DNA of 64,000 nucleotides, taken from NCBI RefSeq assembly GCF_001542405.1, contig NZ_LNCD01000103.1, forward strand, positions 37,732 to 101,731, in the 5' to 3' direction. Each line of letters begins with the position of its first letter. Positions within the stretch are counted from its first letter, which is position 1. The notes beneath the pieces were generated by a model that saw only the letters and a program-made list of their open reading frames with translations, had not been told where the DNA came from and made no database searches. The translations under genes were made by a program, and so were the position numbers. This stretch comes from Rhizobium altiplani. Lineage in GTDB: Bacteria; Pseudomonadota; Alphaproteobacteria; Rhizobiales; Rhizobiaceae. Positions 8,452 to 17,643 of the stretch are shown here, piece by piece.

Positions 8452-8479
8452 GGTGGCGCGCCAATCTAGGCGCGCCACC
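8452..8479 (+). other. Strong hairpin after mimD
   Basis: An 11-bp perfect stem (GGTGGCGCGCC / GGCGCGCCACC) with a 6-nt loop sits between mimD and the amidohydrolase. A T-run (8493-8498) lies 13 nt beyond the stem, too far for a standard intrinsic terminator. Partial termination or 3' end protection of the mimABCD message is likely. Confidence 0.6.
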
Positions 8480-8511
8480 TGGAGCAGAAAGATTTTTTGG
8501 AGGAGAGCAAA

Positions 8512-9534
8512 ATGTTCGTCACACCCGAAGGCAAAGAGATTTTCGTCGTCGATGGCCACACCCACTTTTGGGACGGCAGCCCGGAAAATCAGCGAAACAT
8601 CCATGGCAAGCAGTTTATCGAATGTTTCTATGGATATCACACGGCGCTCAGCCCCAAGGAACTGCTTTGGGAGAAGAGCAAGTTCGAGAAGTACAGCGCC
8701 GACGATTTCTATAATGACCTTTTCATCGACGGGCCGGACGATGTCGCAATCATCCAGTCCACGTACCTGAAGGACTTCTACAAGAACGGCTTCAACACGA
8801 TCGAGCGCAACATCGAAGTCGCCAAGCGCTATCCCGAACGCTTCATCGTGAACGGATCCTTCGACCCTCGCGACGGCGAGAAGGCGCTCGAATATATCCA
8901 CTTCATGAAGGAAACCTACAACATTCAAGGCGTGAAGATGTACACGGCCGAGTGGAACGGTGCCTCCAAGGGCTGGAGACTCAACGATCCCGACGCGTAT
9001 CGCTGTTTCGAGCTCTGCGAGAAGCTTGGTATCAAGAACATCCACGTTCACAAGGGTCCGACCATTATCCCGTTGAACAAGGACTCCTTCGACGTACACG
9101 ACGTCGACTACGCGGCAACCGACTTCCAGGGGCTGAACTGGATCGTCGAACACTGCGGTCTGCCACGCCTCGACGACTTCTGCTGGATCGCAGTGCAGGA
9201 AACGAACGTCTACGGTGGCCTTGCCGTCGCCCTGCCCTTCATCCACTCCCGCCCGCGGTACTTTGCCGAGGTCATTTCGGAGCTGCTGTTCTGGGTCGGC
9301 CCGGAGAAGATCCTCTTTGGTTCCGACTACGCCATCTGGACGCCACGCTGGCTCGTTGAGAAGTTCTGGGCATTCGAACTACCGGAAGACATCAAGCAGG
9401 AGCGTGGCGTCGACCTCACACCGGAGATCAAGGAAAAGATCCTCGGTCTGAACGCAGCTCGTCTCTACGACATCGACATCGCCGCCAAGAAGAAGGCACT
9501 GGCAGCGACTCCGTTCAGCGTTGCCGCGGAGTAG
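8512..9534 (+). CDS. Amidohydrolase-family protein of the monooxygenase operon
   Basis: A 340-residue amidohydrolase_2-type TIM barrel: HTHFWDG near the N-terminus (metal-binding HxH), HVHKGPT in mid-protein and FGSDYAIWTP (catalytic Asp) near residue 270. GGAGGAG precedes the ATG at 8512; an upstream TTG is in frame but overlaps the RBS. Homologs are regular members of propane/acetone monooxygenase clusters, but their substrate is not established to my knowledge. It may act on a downstream metabolite or in hydroxylase maturation; both are inference. Confidence 0.88.
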   Translation: MFVTPEGKEIFVVDGHTHFWDGSPENQRNIHGKQFIECFYGYHTALSPKELLWEKSKFEKYSADDFYNDLFIDGPDDVAIIQSTYLKDFYKNGFNTIERNIEVAKRYPERFIVNGSFDPRDGEKALEYIHFMKETYNIQGVKMYTAEWNGASKGWRLNDPDAYRCFELCEKLGIKNIHVHKGPTIIPLNKDSFDVHDVDYAATDFQGLNWIVEHCGLPRLDDFCWIAVQETNVYGGLAVALPFIHSRPRYFAEVISELLFWVGPEKILFGSDYAIWTPRWLVEKFWAFELPEDIKQERGVDLTPEIKEKILGLNAARLYDIDIAAKKKALAATPFSVAAE

Positions 9535-9538
9535 TACG

Positions 9539-10348
9539 ATGACAGCCTCCCAATTGAGAGAAAGTCGCCAGGGGGAACTCTGGCGACACCTGGCACAGGT
9601 TAACGACCCGGAGCTGGACGAACCCGTCACCGAAATGGGATTCATCGAACGGGCCGAGATCGCATACAACGGTGATGTCGAAGTCGATTTCAGACTGCCG
9701 ACATACTGGTGCTCTCCGAACTTCGCTTTCCTGATGCTGGAGGACATACGGGTGGCGCTCGAAGCACTGTCCTGGTCGCCGCACTTCAGGATAGCCCTGC
9801 ACGACCATATGTTCGCCGACGAGGTGAACCAGGGTGTCGCCTCCGGCAAGAGCTTTGCGGAGATATTCGGCTCCCTTGCGGAGAATACTGATCTCGAGCC
9901 GCTGCGCGAGAAGTTCCGCCGGAAGGCTTTCCAGCGTCGACAGGAAGCTGTGATCCTGTTTCTTCGTGGAACCGACGCGACCGACAGCGCTATCGTCAAC
10001 GCAACCTTGGCAAACCTGGACGCGCGGGCATTGAATGCAGGAGACTTGGCAGGGCCAATCCTGCGTTACCGCGAAGCATTGCTGGCGCGCTGGCCTGCTC
10101 TTTCATCCCATGATCTCGCAATCACGAACTGGGACGGAGCAGTAATCGAGGAGCAGGATCTCCCCTCTCACCTGGCCAATCTGCGCAGTGTCCGCATCAA
10201 TATGGAATTCAACGGAGCTATCTGTCGCGGGTTGAAGACGACCCGCTACAAGGAAATGGAAGTTATCGACGGTGAACCGACGCTGGTCGACTTCATCGTC
10301 GGGCGTGTGCCCGCTCGATGCGGGCAGCCGCATACGACCAGCAACTAA
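9539..10348 (+). CDS. DUF59/MIP18-like protein of the monooxygenase operon
   Basis: A 269-residue protein whose N-terminal part (HLAQVNDPELDEPVTEMGFI, then EVDFRLPTYWCSPNFAF) is the DUF59/MIP18 (iron-sulfur assembly, PaaD-like) domain with its conserved Cys; the remaining about 170 residues are not recognised. DUF59 proteins help Fe-S or metal-centre assembly, so this could help mature the di-iron or [2Fe-2S] components. It starts 4 bp after the amidohydrolase stop and is followed 58 bp later by groEL, consistent with an accessory assembly module. Confidence 0.8.
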   Translation: MTASQLRESRQGELWRHLAQVNDPELDEPVTEMGFIERAEIAYNGDVEVDFRLPTYWCSPNFAFLMLEDIRVALEALSWSPHFRIALHDHMFADEVNQGVASGKSFAEIFGSLAENTDLEPLREKFRRKAFQRRQEAVILFLRGTDATDSAIVNATLANLDARALNAGDLAGPILRYREALLARWPALSSHDLAITNWDGAVIEEQDLPSHLANLRSVRINMEFNGAICRGLKTTRYKEMEVIDGEPTLVDFIVGRVPARCGQPHTTSN

Positions 10349-10406
10349 AGTCAAGAAGACTGAAGTCACCGAAGTGAGGAACCGCCGCGGCGGTAGAGGA
10401 GGATCT

Positions 10407-12041
10407 ATGTCTAAGATGATGCTACACAACTCAGCGGCGCGGCGCGCACTGGCCCGCGGTGTCAATCGGCTCGCCGCCGCAGTGGAGCCCACACTCGGCC
10501 CACGCGGCATGAACGCTATGATCGACCGACCGATCGGCACACCAATGGTCACGCGCGACGGTGTCAGCATTGCGTCGGAGATTGAACTCTCCGATCGGTT
10601 CGAAAACATGGGCGCGCAGGTGGTTCGCGAAGTCTCCATGCAAACGAACGAGATCGCTGGGGACGGCACTACGACAGCGATCGTGCTGGCCAACGCGCTC
10701 GTCCAGGAGGGCATCGCAGCAAACGAGCGCGGTGCCAAGTCCGTCGATCTCTGCAAGGGCATTGATCTTGCCGTCGAGAGGATCGTGGTGACCCTAAAGG
10801 ACAAGGCCAAGCCCGCCAAGGCAAACGGCGTCCTTTCGGCGGTGGCAAACATCGCCGCTACCGATCCGAAGCTCGGCGCACTCGTGGCCGAGGCGTACGA
10901 GCGTGTTGGAACCGAGGGCGTCATCACGACGGATTTCAGCGTCACGACTGAAACAACACTGGATGTTGTCGAAGGGATGTCGTTCGATCGCGGATATCTC
11001 TCCCATCACATGGTTACGGATCAGGAGAAAATGGAGGCTGTCCTTGAGCGCCCTCTCATTTTGATGACGGATCTCAAGATCAAGGATCCTTCATCGCTCG
11101 ATGCCGCGCGTCGCATCGCCAACGAGGCTGGGCGACCCCTTCTGATCCTTGGCGAAGATATGTCTCCAGAGGCTGTCGTCGCATTGCTGGGCCAGGAGAA
11201 GCCAGGGAAGTATCTGGTAGTTCACGCGCCCGAATACGGGCATTGGCGTAAAGCTCTTCTCGAGGATCTGGCAATCCTGACGGGCGGTCGCGTGATTGCA
11301 CGTGATCTTGGCGGCAAGCTTGAGAACGTGACCATCGGCGATCTTGGTTCTGCAGAACGCGTCAGGACCAGTTCGACCCACACGACCGTCGTTCGAGGCG
11401 GAGGCGATCCAGCCGCAATCGAAGCCCGCAAAGCGCAGGTCCAGCGCCAGTATGATGTGGCGCCACCGAACATTGAGCAAGACAAGCTGCGCGAACGACT
11501 TGCCAAACTCTCCGGCGGCACCGCAGTCATCTACGCAGGCGGTGTCACTCCCGTGGAGCAAAAGCGTACGATACAGCTTATCGAGGATTCGCTGCACGCC
11601 GTCCGAGCTGCTGTGGAGGAAGGTGTGGTCGCCGGCGGCGGATCGGCGCTGGCGCAAGCAGCCCCCGCTCTGGACGACCTGTTGGAAAAAACAAAGGGTG
11701 ATGTCTCGGAAGGCGTGCGTCTCGTCAAATCCGTCCTCACCCGGCCCCTCTCCCGTATCGCGATCAACGCGGGGGCTGATCCGGCAGCGGTTGTCGAAGA
11801 GGTGACACGCGTGAACAGCGGTCACGGCTACAATGCATCCACAGGCGATTACCAGAACATGATCGAGGCGGGCATCATCGATCCGGTACGCGTCACCTAC
11901 ACGGCACTTCGGAACGCGGCGTCTGTCGCCAAGCTCATTCTCACGACCGAGACTCTTATCGGCGACCTTGAGGAGGACGAGATCGATCCCACCGCTGGTC
12001 CTGCGTTAGGTGGCGGGGCCGAAAGACTGGGACGGGCATAG
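10407..12041 (+). CDS. groEL: GroEL-like chaperonin dedicated to the monooxygenase cluster
   Basis: A 544-residue 60-kDa chaperonin with the ATP-site motif GDGTTTA and typical equatorial/apical architecture. GAGGAGGA supports the ATG at 10407. The usual C-terminal Gly-Gly-Met tail is replaced by an acidic then Gly/Ala-rich tail ending LGRA, and no groES is next to it. GroEL-like MimG proteins are known to be needed for productive folding of MimA in actinobacterial clusters, so this copy is probably a specialised foldase for the hydroxylase. It ends the operon at a terminator. Confidence 0.92.
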   Translation: MSKMMLHNSAARRALARGVNRLAAAVEPTLGPRGMNAMIDRPIGTPMVTRDGVSIASEIELSDRFENMGAQVVREVSMQTNEIAGDGTTTAIVLANALVQEGIAANERGAKSVDLCKGIDLAVERIVVTLKDKAKPAKANGVLSAVANIAATDPKLGALVAEAYERVGTEGVITTDFSVTTETTLDVVEGMSFDRGYLSHHMVTDQEKMEAVLERPLILMTDLKIKDPSSLDAARRIANEAGRPLLILGEDMSPEAVVALLGQEKPGKYLVVHAPEYGHWRKALLEDLAILTGGRVIARDLGGKLENVTIGDLGSAERVRTSSTHTTVVRGGGDPAAIEARKAQVQRQYDVAPPNIEQDKLRERLAKLSGGTAVIYAGGVTPVEQKRTIQLIEDSLHAVRAAVEEGVVAGGGSALAQAAPALDDLLEKTKGDVSEGVRLVKSVLTRPLSRIAINAGADPAAVVEEVTRVNSGHGYNASTGDYQNMIEAGIIDPVRVTYTALRNAASVAKLILTTETLIGDLEEDEIDPTAGPALGGGAERLGRA

Positions 12042-12057
12042 AGCAACTCAAGTTTTG

Positions 12058-12117
12058 ATGGCGTTCGGGCGACCGCTGGCACTCCAGCAGGAAGGTCAGC
12101 CCGTGCGCCATTTTTTT
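12058..12117 (+). terminator. Terminator of the monooxygenase operon
   Basis: Outer arms ATGGCG and CGCCAT enclose an interrupted stem (CGGG/CCCG) and a small inner hairpin (GCTGG-CACT-CCAGC), followed at once by a run of T. It lies 16 bp after the groEL stop, separating the operon from katG. Confidence 0.7.
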
Positions 12118-12173
12118 CACCTCACCGCTACAAAAGCTGAACAGTAGCCATCTCAAACGACAAGGGAAGAGAA

Positions 12174-14357
12174 ATGGACCAGAAACCCGAGACTGCAGGT
12201 AAATGTCCGATCGCGCACGGCAACCGGCCCCGAGCTCGATCCAACCGCGATTGGTGGCCCAACCAGCTGGACGTTCACGTTCTCCACCATCATTCAGGTC
12301 TCTCGGACCCCATGGGGGGCGAGTTCAACTATTCCGAGGAATTCAAGAAGCTCGATCTCGCCGCGCTGAAAAAAGACCTGACTGCGCTGATGACGGATTC
12401 GCAGGACTGGTGGCCCGCAGATTTCGGCCACTATGGCGGCCTGTTCATTCGCATGGCGTGGCACAGCGCAGGCACCTATCGTGTTACCGATGGCCGCGGC
12501 GGTGCGGGCATGGGGCAGCAGCGGTTCGCCCCGCTCAACAGTTGGCCAGACAACGTCAATCTCGACAAGGCTCGGCGTCTGCTCTGGCCGATCAAGCAGA
12601 AATACGGCAACCAGATCTCCTGGGCCGATCTCCTGATCCTGACAGGCAACGTTGCACTCGAATCCATGGGGTTCAAAACCTTTGGCTTCGCAGGCGGCAG
12701 AGCTGACGTATGGGAGCCGGAGGAACTGTACTGGGGTCCTGAGGGCACCTGGCTTGGCGACGAGCGTTATAGTGGGGAACGCGAGCTTGATGAACCGCTC
12801 GGCGCGGTCCAGATGGGCCTCATTTACGTCAATCCAGAAGGTCCAAACGGCAATCCGGATCCACTCGCCTCGGCGCGAGACATTCGCGAGACATTCGCTC
12901 GGATGGCGATGAATGACGAGGAAACGGTGGCACTGATCGCTGGTGGCCACACGTTCGGCAAGACCCATGGAGCGGGTGATCCGTCGTTCGTGGGCGTTGA
13001 TCCCGAAGGGGATGAGCTTGAGGCACAGGGCTTGGGCTGGTCGAGCAAGTTCAAGACCGGGATGGGCAAGGACGCCATCGGAAGCGGTCTCGAGGTCACG
13101 TGGACCCAGACACCGACCAAGTGGAGCAACTACTTCTTCGAAAACCTATTCGGGTTCGAATGGGAGCTGAGCACAAGCCCGGGTGGCGCGAAACAGTGGG
13201 TGGCAAAGACCACCGACGCCTCCATACCGGACGCGTTCGACTCGTCTAAGAAGCAACTACCAAGCATGCTCACTAGCGACTTGGCACTGCGGTTTGACCC
13301 GATTTATGAAAAGATTTCTCGACGCTTCCTCGAAAATCCGAACGAATTCGCCGACGCATTTGCTCGCGCCTGGTTCAAGCTGACCCATCGCGACATGGGA
13401 CCAAAGGCGCGCTATCTCGGACCGGAAGTGCCCGCCGAGGACTTGATCTGGCAGGATGTTGTCCCGGTCGTCGACCACGAACTTGTCAACGACGCGGACA
13501 TCATGGCTCTGAAGGACAAGATCGCCGCGACTTCTCTGTCTGTCGAAGAACTGGTTGGCACCGCTTGGGCATCTGCGTCGACGTTCCGCGGTTCGGACAA
13601 GCGGGGCGGCGCCAATGGAGCGCGCATCCGTCTCGCACCACAGAAATACTGGCAGGTCAATCAACCCGAGCAACTCTCCAAGGTCCTCGGCGCACTTGAG
13701 GCAATCAAGGATGAGTTCAATGGCACTCGATTGGCAAAGAGAATTTCGCTTGCCGACCTCATTGTCCTCGCAGGTGGCGTCGGAGTTGAGAAGGCTGCGA
13801 AGGCTGGCGGTCAAAGCGTCGTCGTCCCGTTCACACCGGGCCGCACGGATGCCTCGCAGGAACAGACAGACGCACATTCCTTCGCGCCGCTGGAGCCGCG
13901 GGCTGATGCGTTCCGAAACTACGTCAACAACAACAAGCGTCAATTCATGCAGCCCGAAGAAGCGCTCGTGGACCGAGCTCAACTTCTGACGCTTACCGCA
14001 CCCGAGATGACGGTACTGATCGGCGGTCTTCGCGTGCTGAAGGTCGGCAATCCCGAGCATGGGGTGCTCACGGAGAGGGCAGGAGCACTGACGAACGACT
14101 TCTTCGTCAACCTGCTAAGCATGGCCATCGTATGGGCTCCAGTGCCGGGCAAGAAAGGCATCTACCAAGCCACAGACCGCAAAACTGGCGCGTTCAAGTG
14201 GACTGGTACCCGCGTAGACCTGATCTTTGGCTCACACTCGCAACTTCGTGCCATAGCGGAAGTTTACGGCCAGTCCGATGGCAAGGCGAAGTTTGTGAAG
14301 GATTTCGTCGCCGCCTGGACGAAGGTTATGAACGCTGACCGCTTCGATCTCGTTTGA
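12174..14357 (+). CDS. katG: Catalase-peroxidase
   Basis: A 727-residue haem catalase-peroxidase in two domains. Distal R93, W96, H97 (RMAWHSAGTYR), proximal H259 (AGGHTFGKTHG) and the Trp96-Tyr218-Met244 crosslink residues all fall at the spacing seen in M. tuberculosis KatG. It destroys H2O2. GGGAAGAG precedes the ATG. A terminator separates it from groEL, so it likely has its own promoter; proximity to an oxygenase that can leak peroxide when uncoupled suggests, but does not prove, a protective role. Confidence 0.95.
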   Translation: MDQKPETAGKCPIAHGNRPRARSNRDWWPNQLDVHVLHHHSGLSDPMGGEFNYSEEFKKLDLAALKKDLTALMTDSQDWWPADFGHYGGLFIRMAWHSAGTYRVTDGRGGAGMGQQRFAPLNSWPDNVNLDKARRLLWPIKQKYGNQISWADLLILTGNVALESMGFKTFGFAGGRADVWEPEELYWGPEGTWLGDERYSGERELDEPLGAVQMGLIYVNPEGPNGNPDPLASARDIRETFARMAMNDEETVALIAGGHTFGKTHGAGDPSFVGVDPEGDELEAQGLGWSSKFKTGMGKDAIGSGLEVTWTQTPTKWSNYFFENLFGFEWELSTSPGGAKQWVAKTTDASIPDAFDSSKKQLPSMLTSDLALRFDPIYEKISRRFLENPNEFADAFARAWFKLTHRDMGPKARYLGPEVPAEDLIWQDVVPVVDHELVNDADIMALKDKIAATSLSVEELVGTAWASASTFRGSDKRGGANGARIRLAPQKYWQVNQPEQLSKVLGALEAIKDEFNGTRLAKRISLADLIVLAGGVGVEKAAKAGGQSVVVPFTPGRTDASQEQTDAHSFAPLEPRADAFRNYVNNNKRQFMQPEEALVDRAQLLTLTAPEMTVLIGGLRVLKVGNPEHGVLTERAGALTNDFFVNLLSMAIVWAPVPGKKGIYQATDRKTGAFKWTGTRVDLIFGSHSQLRAIAEVYGQSDGKAKFVKDFVAAWTKVMNADRFDLV

Positions 14358-14373
14358 TCGTTTCGTCAATGTG

Positions 14374-14401
14374 TCTGGGCGCGAGGAATCTCGCGTCCAG
14401 A
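14374..14401. terminator. Hairpin between convergent katG and the activator gene
   Basis: A 12-bp stem with one G-T mismatch (TCTGGGCGCGAG / CTCGCGTCCAGA) and a 4-nt loop lies between two convergent genes. No clear T-run is present, but position and stem strength suggest a bidirectional terminator. Confidence 0.55.
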
Positions 14402-14448
14402 TAGTCCAGAATGGCCTGGGGACGCGAGCAGTCTGAATGTCTCATACG

Positions 14449-16494
14449 TCAGGCATAGCTGCGCTTGATTCCGAACTGCTCTAACTTTCGGTAAAGCGTT
14501 GGCCGCGAAATCCCGAGCCGGGTGGCCACTTTGCTAAGGTTCCCCTGCTCCGCCGCCAGTGCCTTGAGAATCGCCTGGCGCTCGGCCTCGGCGAAGCTCA
14601 GGACCGAGCCTTCTCCTGCCGCGGAACCGATCAAACCTGGCACCTCCGCGATTTCGGCTGGGAGATGGCCGAGGCCAATCACTCGATCCCTTGCTACAAG
14701 GTGCAGGTGTTCGACGAGGTTGCGCAACTCGCGGACATTGCCCGGCCAACGATAGGCCTGCAGCGCATCCAGAGCCTCATTGGTAAACTCAAGAGGACAG
14801 ATGTCTCTTCGCTCCGCCAGCTTCCGATTGAAATGTTCGAGAAGCAGGAGGGAATCATCGCCACGTTCGCGTAACGGCGGCACGTGGATTGTCACCGCAC
14901 TCACTCTGTAGAACAGGTCCCGACGGAAGCGTCCGGCCGAGACTTCTTCCTTTAGGTCGCGATTGGTCGAGGCCACGAGCCGGACGGAGACGGGCCGCGC
15001 GCGGCTCTCGCCGAGACGGTGGATGACGCGCTCCTCAAGCACGCGAAGTAGGAACGGTTGTATGTCCAGCGGCATCTCGCCGATCTCGTCGAGGCTTAGA
15101 ACGCCGCCGTTCGCGAGCTCGAACACACCCGCCTTCCCGTCGCGCGAAGCTCCTGTGAACGCTCCGGGTACATGACCGAATAGCTCGCTACCGAAAAGCT
15201 CCTTCGTCACGGCTCCGCAGTTCAGGGCTATGAACGGAGTGCCTGTCTGCTTCCCGCTGCCAGCGTGGATCAGGCGGGCGAACAGCTCCTTTCCGACACC
15301 GGTCTCGCCTTCGATTAGCAGCGACGTGACATCATCCGTTTCCGCAGCACGACAGGCAATGTCTATCGCGGCCCGGATTGCCTTGCTTTGGCCAACAATA
15401 ATAGAGCTTTCATCGCGTGCTCGTTCAGATGGACGACGACTGATCGATACGGTCCGCCCCCTCGAATTCTTCTGAAATACCAATGCGGCACCGCGGATAT
15501 CGCCATCGAGCTCCAGGGGGCAGACATTGCAGTCCCGCATTGTTTCCGGAAGACTTGTCGCGAGAGTATCAAGGAAGCCGGAGCCCGTAAGCTCCGGCGA
15601 CCAACAGCTCATGCTGCTCGGTCGCAACCCATTTCCGAGGCGGCGCCCCTCCGGGAGGGTCACATTGTTATGGAAGATCGCCCTGCCCTGACGATCGACG
15701 ATCAGCAAGCCGTCACTGGCACGGTAGTTGTTTGCAGAAGCAAGGAACGCCTCCAACAACATCATTCGCTCTGCTGTCTGGGAATCTGCAATTGCTCGCT
15801 CAATTTCCCGAGCTGCGGCCGTGACCAGCGCGATATTGTGGGGCCGAAAGATATCGGGATGTCCGGACAGGTCTACCACCCCTATCACCTTGCCGTCGAA
15901 GGGATCCCGTATTGGAGACCCTGCGCAAGTCCACCTTTTGATCCCGGCACAGAAATGCTCGGCGGCGTGAACAAAAACAGGTTCGCCAGTCCAGAGGGCA
16001 GTCCCGATCCCGTTTGTCCCAACCACATCCTCGGTCCACTTGCCGCCGATACCGAGATGTATGTCCTTTCCGTCGAAAACAGTTCTTTTGTCACCGATGA
16101 CATCTATCAGGACGCCGTCCTTGTCAGCCAACACGAGCATTGCCCCCGTGCCATCGAGCATCCGACCAATCGTTGCAAAAGGACGGGCGGCGGCTTCGAG
16201 CAATTCCCAACTGCCACGCGATCTCGCCTCAACGACCTCGCGATCTGTTTCGATTGGCGCATGGTCTTGTTGCGCGTTGATTCCGCCATCGGCGCAGCGA
16301 TGCCAGGAGTCGTTGATCGTCGAACGTATTGGGAGCGTTGAAACCGAGGAGTGTCGGCTTCCCTCAAGCACGCACTCCCAGGCTCGGGTCACGGTTGTCT
16401 CATCGTAGTCCGAGCGCAATGCGACTGCGCTTGATCCCGCATCCGGTGAGCGGGGAATAGAAAAGTCAGTTACGCCATTCGTGTTTTGAGTCAT
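14449..16494 (-). CDS. AcoR-type sigma-54-dependent activator (MimR-like)
   Basis: A 681-residue activator: GAF-like sensor (about residues 100-240), a PAS-like segment (260-340), AAA+ domain with Walker A GETGVGKE (396-403), the sigma-54 contact loop GAFTGA (444-449) and Walker B LSLDEIGEM (466-474), and a C-terminal Fis-type helix-turn-helix (LSKVATRLGISRPTLYRKL). The domain order is that of AcoR/MimR. It probably activates the sigma-54 promoter at 3830 when substrate binds the GAF domain. It is transcribed after the 160-aa unknown gene on the same strand, 63 bp apart. Confidence 0.92.
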   Translation of the reverse strand: MTQNTNGVTDFSIPRSPDAGSSAVALRSDYDETTVTRAWECVLEGSRHSSVSTLPIRSTINDSWHRCADGGINAQQDHAPIETDREVVEARSRGSWELLEAAARPFATIGRMLDGTGAMLVLADKDGVLIDVIGDKRTVFDGKDIHLGIGGKWTEDVVGTNGIGTALWTGEPVFVHAAEHFCAGIKRWTCAGSPIRDPFDGKVIGVVDLSGHPDIFRPHNIALVTAAAREIERAIADSQTAERMMLLEAFLASANNYRASDGLLIVDRQGRAIFHNNVTLPEGRRLGNGLRPSSMSCWSPELTGSGFLDTLATSLPETMRDCNVCPLELDGDIRGAALVFQKNSRGRTVSISRRPSERARDESSIIVGQSKAIRAAIDIACRAAETDDVTSLLIEGETGVGKELFARLIHAGSGKQTGTPFIALNCGAVTKELFGSELFGHVPGAFTGASRDGKAGVFELANGGVLSLDEIGEMPLDIQPFLLRVLEERVIHRLGESRARPVSVRLVASTNRDLKEEVSAGRFRRDLFYRVSAVTIHVPPLRERGDDSLLLLEHFNRKLAERRDICPLEFTNEALDALQAYRWPGNVRELRNLVEHLHLVARDRVIGLGHLPAEIAEVPGLIGSAAGEGSVLSFAEAERQAILKALAAEQGNLSKVATRLGISRPTLYRKLEQFGIKRSYA

Positions 16495-16557
16495 CTAGGT
16501 CTCGCGTCCCAGTAACGATACGATGCGTCGGATAAAACGTAGGCGGGCGCGAGCGTG

Positions 16558-17040
16558 TCACGCTTCAGGAGCGATATTGAGGCGACGGCCGATGTCGGCG
16601 GCGAGATCGGCAGCGCTGTAGGCGGCGCCGAGAGTAACTCCGTCCATATCGGCAAGCACTCCTACGATATCGTCGTCAAGCGGAGCCACGTAGCTGTTGT
16701 CGGCGGTGGCCAGCTTGAACGCAGTCGCGTTCCCGGTCGCCCGAATGTCCCCGAAGTGCAGGAGTTGCCGTCCTGAATGCACGTCGACGGCGATTATCCG
16801 GTCGTTGGGCGTTACTCTGATGCGGGCTTCTGGTTCGGGCGCCGCAGCCGGGCTTCCACCGATGTGGATTGTGAGACCCTCGGCTTGAGGGGTCGCTCGC
16901 GGCTTCTTGGAATTCGAGTAGCGTCCGTTGCTGAGATGGTCAGCGAGCTTGGTGATCAGGCCTCTGTTTTGTTCGATGACCTGCCTGATTTGAACGTCCT
17001 CGGGGCGTGGACCGTCCCGTTTCGAGAATATATCTACCAT
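16558..17040 (-). CDS. Hypothetical protein (160 aa) upstream of the activator gene
   Basis: A 160-residue soluble protein I cannot assign. The N-terminal third is helical (IRQVIEQNRGLITKLADHL), a Pro/Ala-rich linker follows (about 60-80), and the C-terminal half looks like beta strands with a short acidic helix. GGGAGGAG upstream fixes the ATG at 17040 over an earlier in-frame start. It should share an operon with the sigma-54 activator downstream, so a link with sensing or monooxygenase function is possible. Confidence 0.6.
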   Translation of the reverse strand: MVDIFSKRDGPRPEDVQIRQVIEQNRGLITKLADHLSNGRYSNSKKPRATPQAEGLTIHIGGSPAAAPEPEARIRVTPNDRIIAVDVHSGRQLLHFGDIRATGNATAFKLATADNSYVAPLDDDIVGVLADMDGVTLGAAYSAADLAADIGRRLNIAPEA

Positions 17041-17226
17041 GACTCCTCCCAAAATCATGACTGCATTTCGCACTTAACAAAAATCAATAGCATGTTTTCA
17101 GAAATGCACCATCATGTCCTTTAGCACCTTCTGAAGTCCACATGGTGGTATGGGAGTGCGGCAGTGTACGCCTCGATGACGAGGTTGGCGAAGCCCAGAG
17201 GCGACCTCATTGGTTTCCTGTCCGCA

Positions 17227-17288
17227 TGGACCGCAAGGCAAGCAAGATTGTGCGCCAGCCGGAGACAATGACGGCTCAAATAGCGGTG
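17227..17288 (+). repeat. 62-bp repeat, copy 1
   Basis: This segment matches 55637-55698 with about 8 mismatches in 62 by eye (near 87%). In the other copy it lies upstream of kup; here it joins directly to a decayed end of the HD-domain gene, as if kup had been deleted. Confidence 0.75.
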
Positions 17289-17289
17289 C

Positions 17290-17496
17290 CGCCTGCCCTG
17301 TAAAGATCGCCGATCTCCAAGACGATTTGCAGCAGGCCAACGCGGTAGGATCAGATCCCGTGAAAACAAACGAGGCCTAGAGCTTGTCGCAATGGTACAG
17401 GCGGATCCGAATTTGACAGGTTTGATATGAAGGAGTGTCTATTTCTCCTGTCCATCATAACGAATCCCCCCGGCAACACAGTTGTTCATTTGGCCC
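17290..17496 (+). pseudogene. Decayed 3' end of the HD-domain gene
   Basis: These 207 bp align with 58110-58316 (last third of the HD-domain gene plus 65 bp beyond its stop) at roughly 92% identity by eye. A 1-base deletion in the coding part shifts the frame and brings an early stop (VKTNEA then stop). There is no start or HD motif. It is a remnant of a duplicated kup/HD locus. The rest of 17041-17643 holds no gene that I can support. Confidence 0.85.
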
Positions 17497-17643
17497 CTGC
17501 TATCATAGCCGACATCGTGGTCTGGATGTCCGGCTACATCTGCAATAGCATGCGATAGCCGTTATTGTCCGGGCGCAGGGGCGGTTTCGCGAAACGATCG
17601 TTCACGTATTGAAAAGCTTTGCATTTTCACCGGAGCTTCAGCG

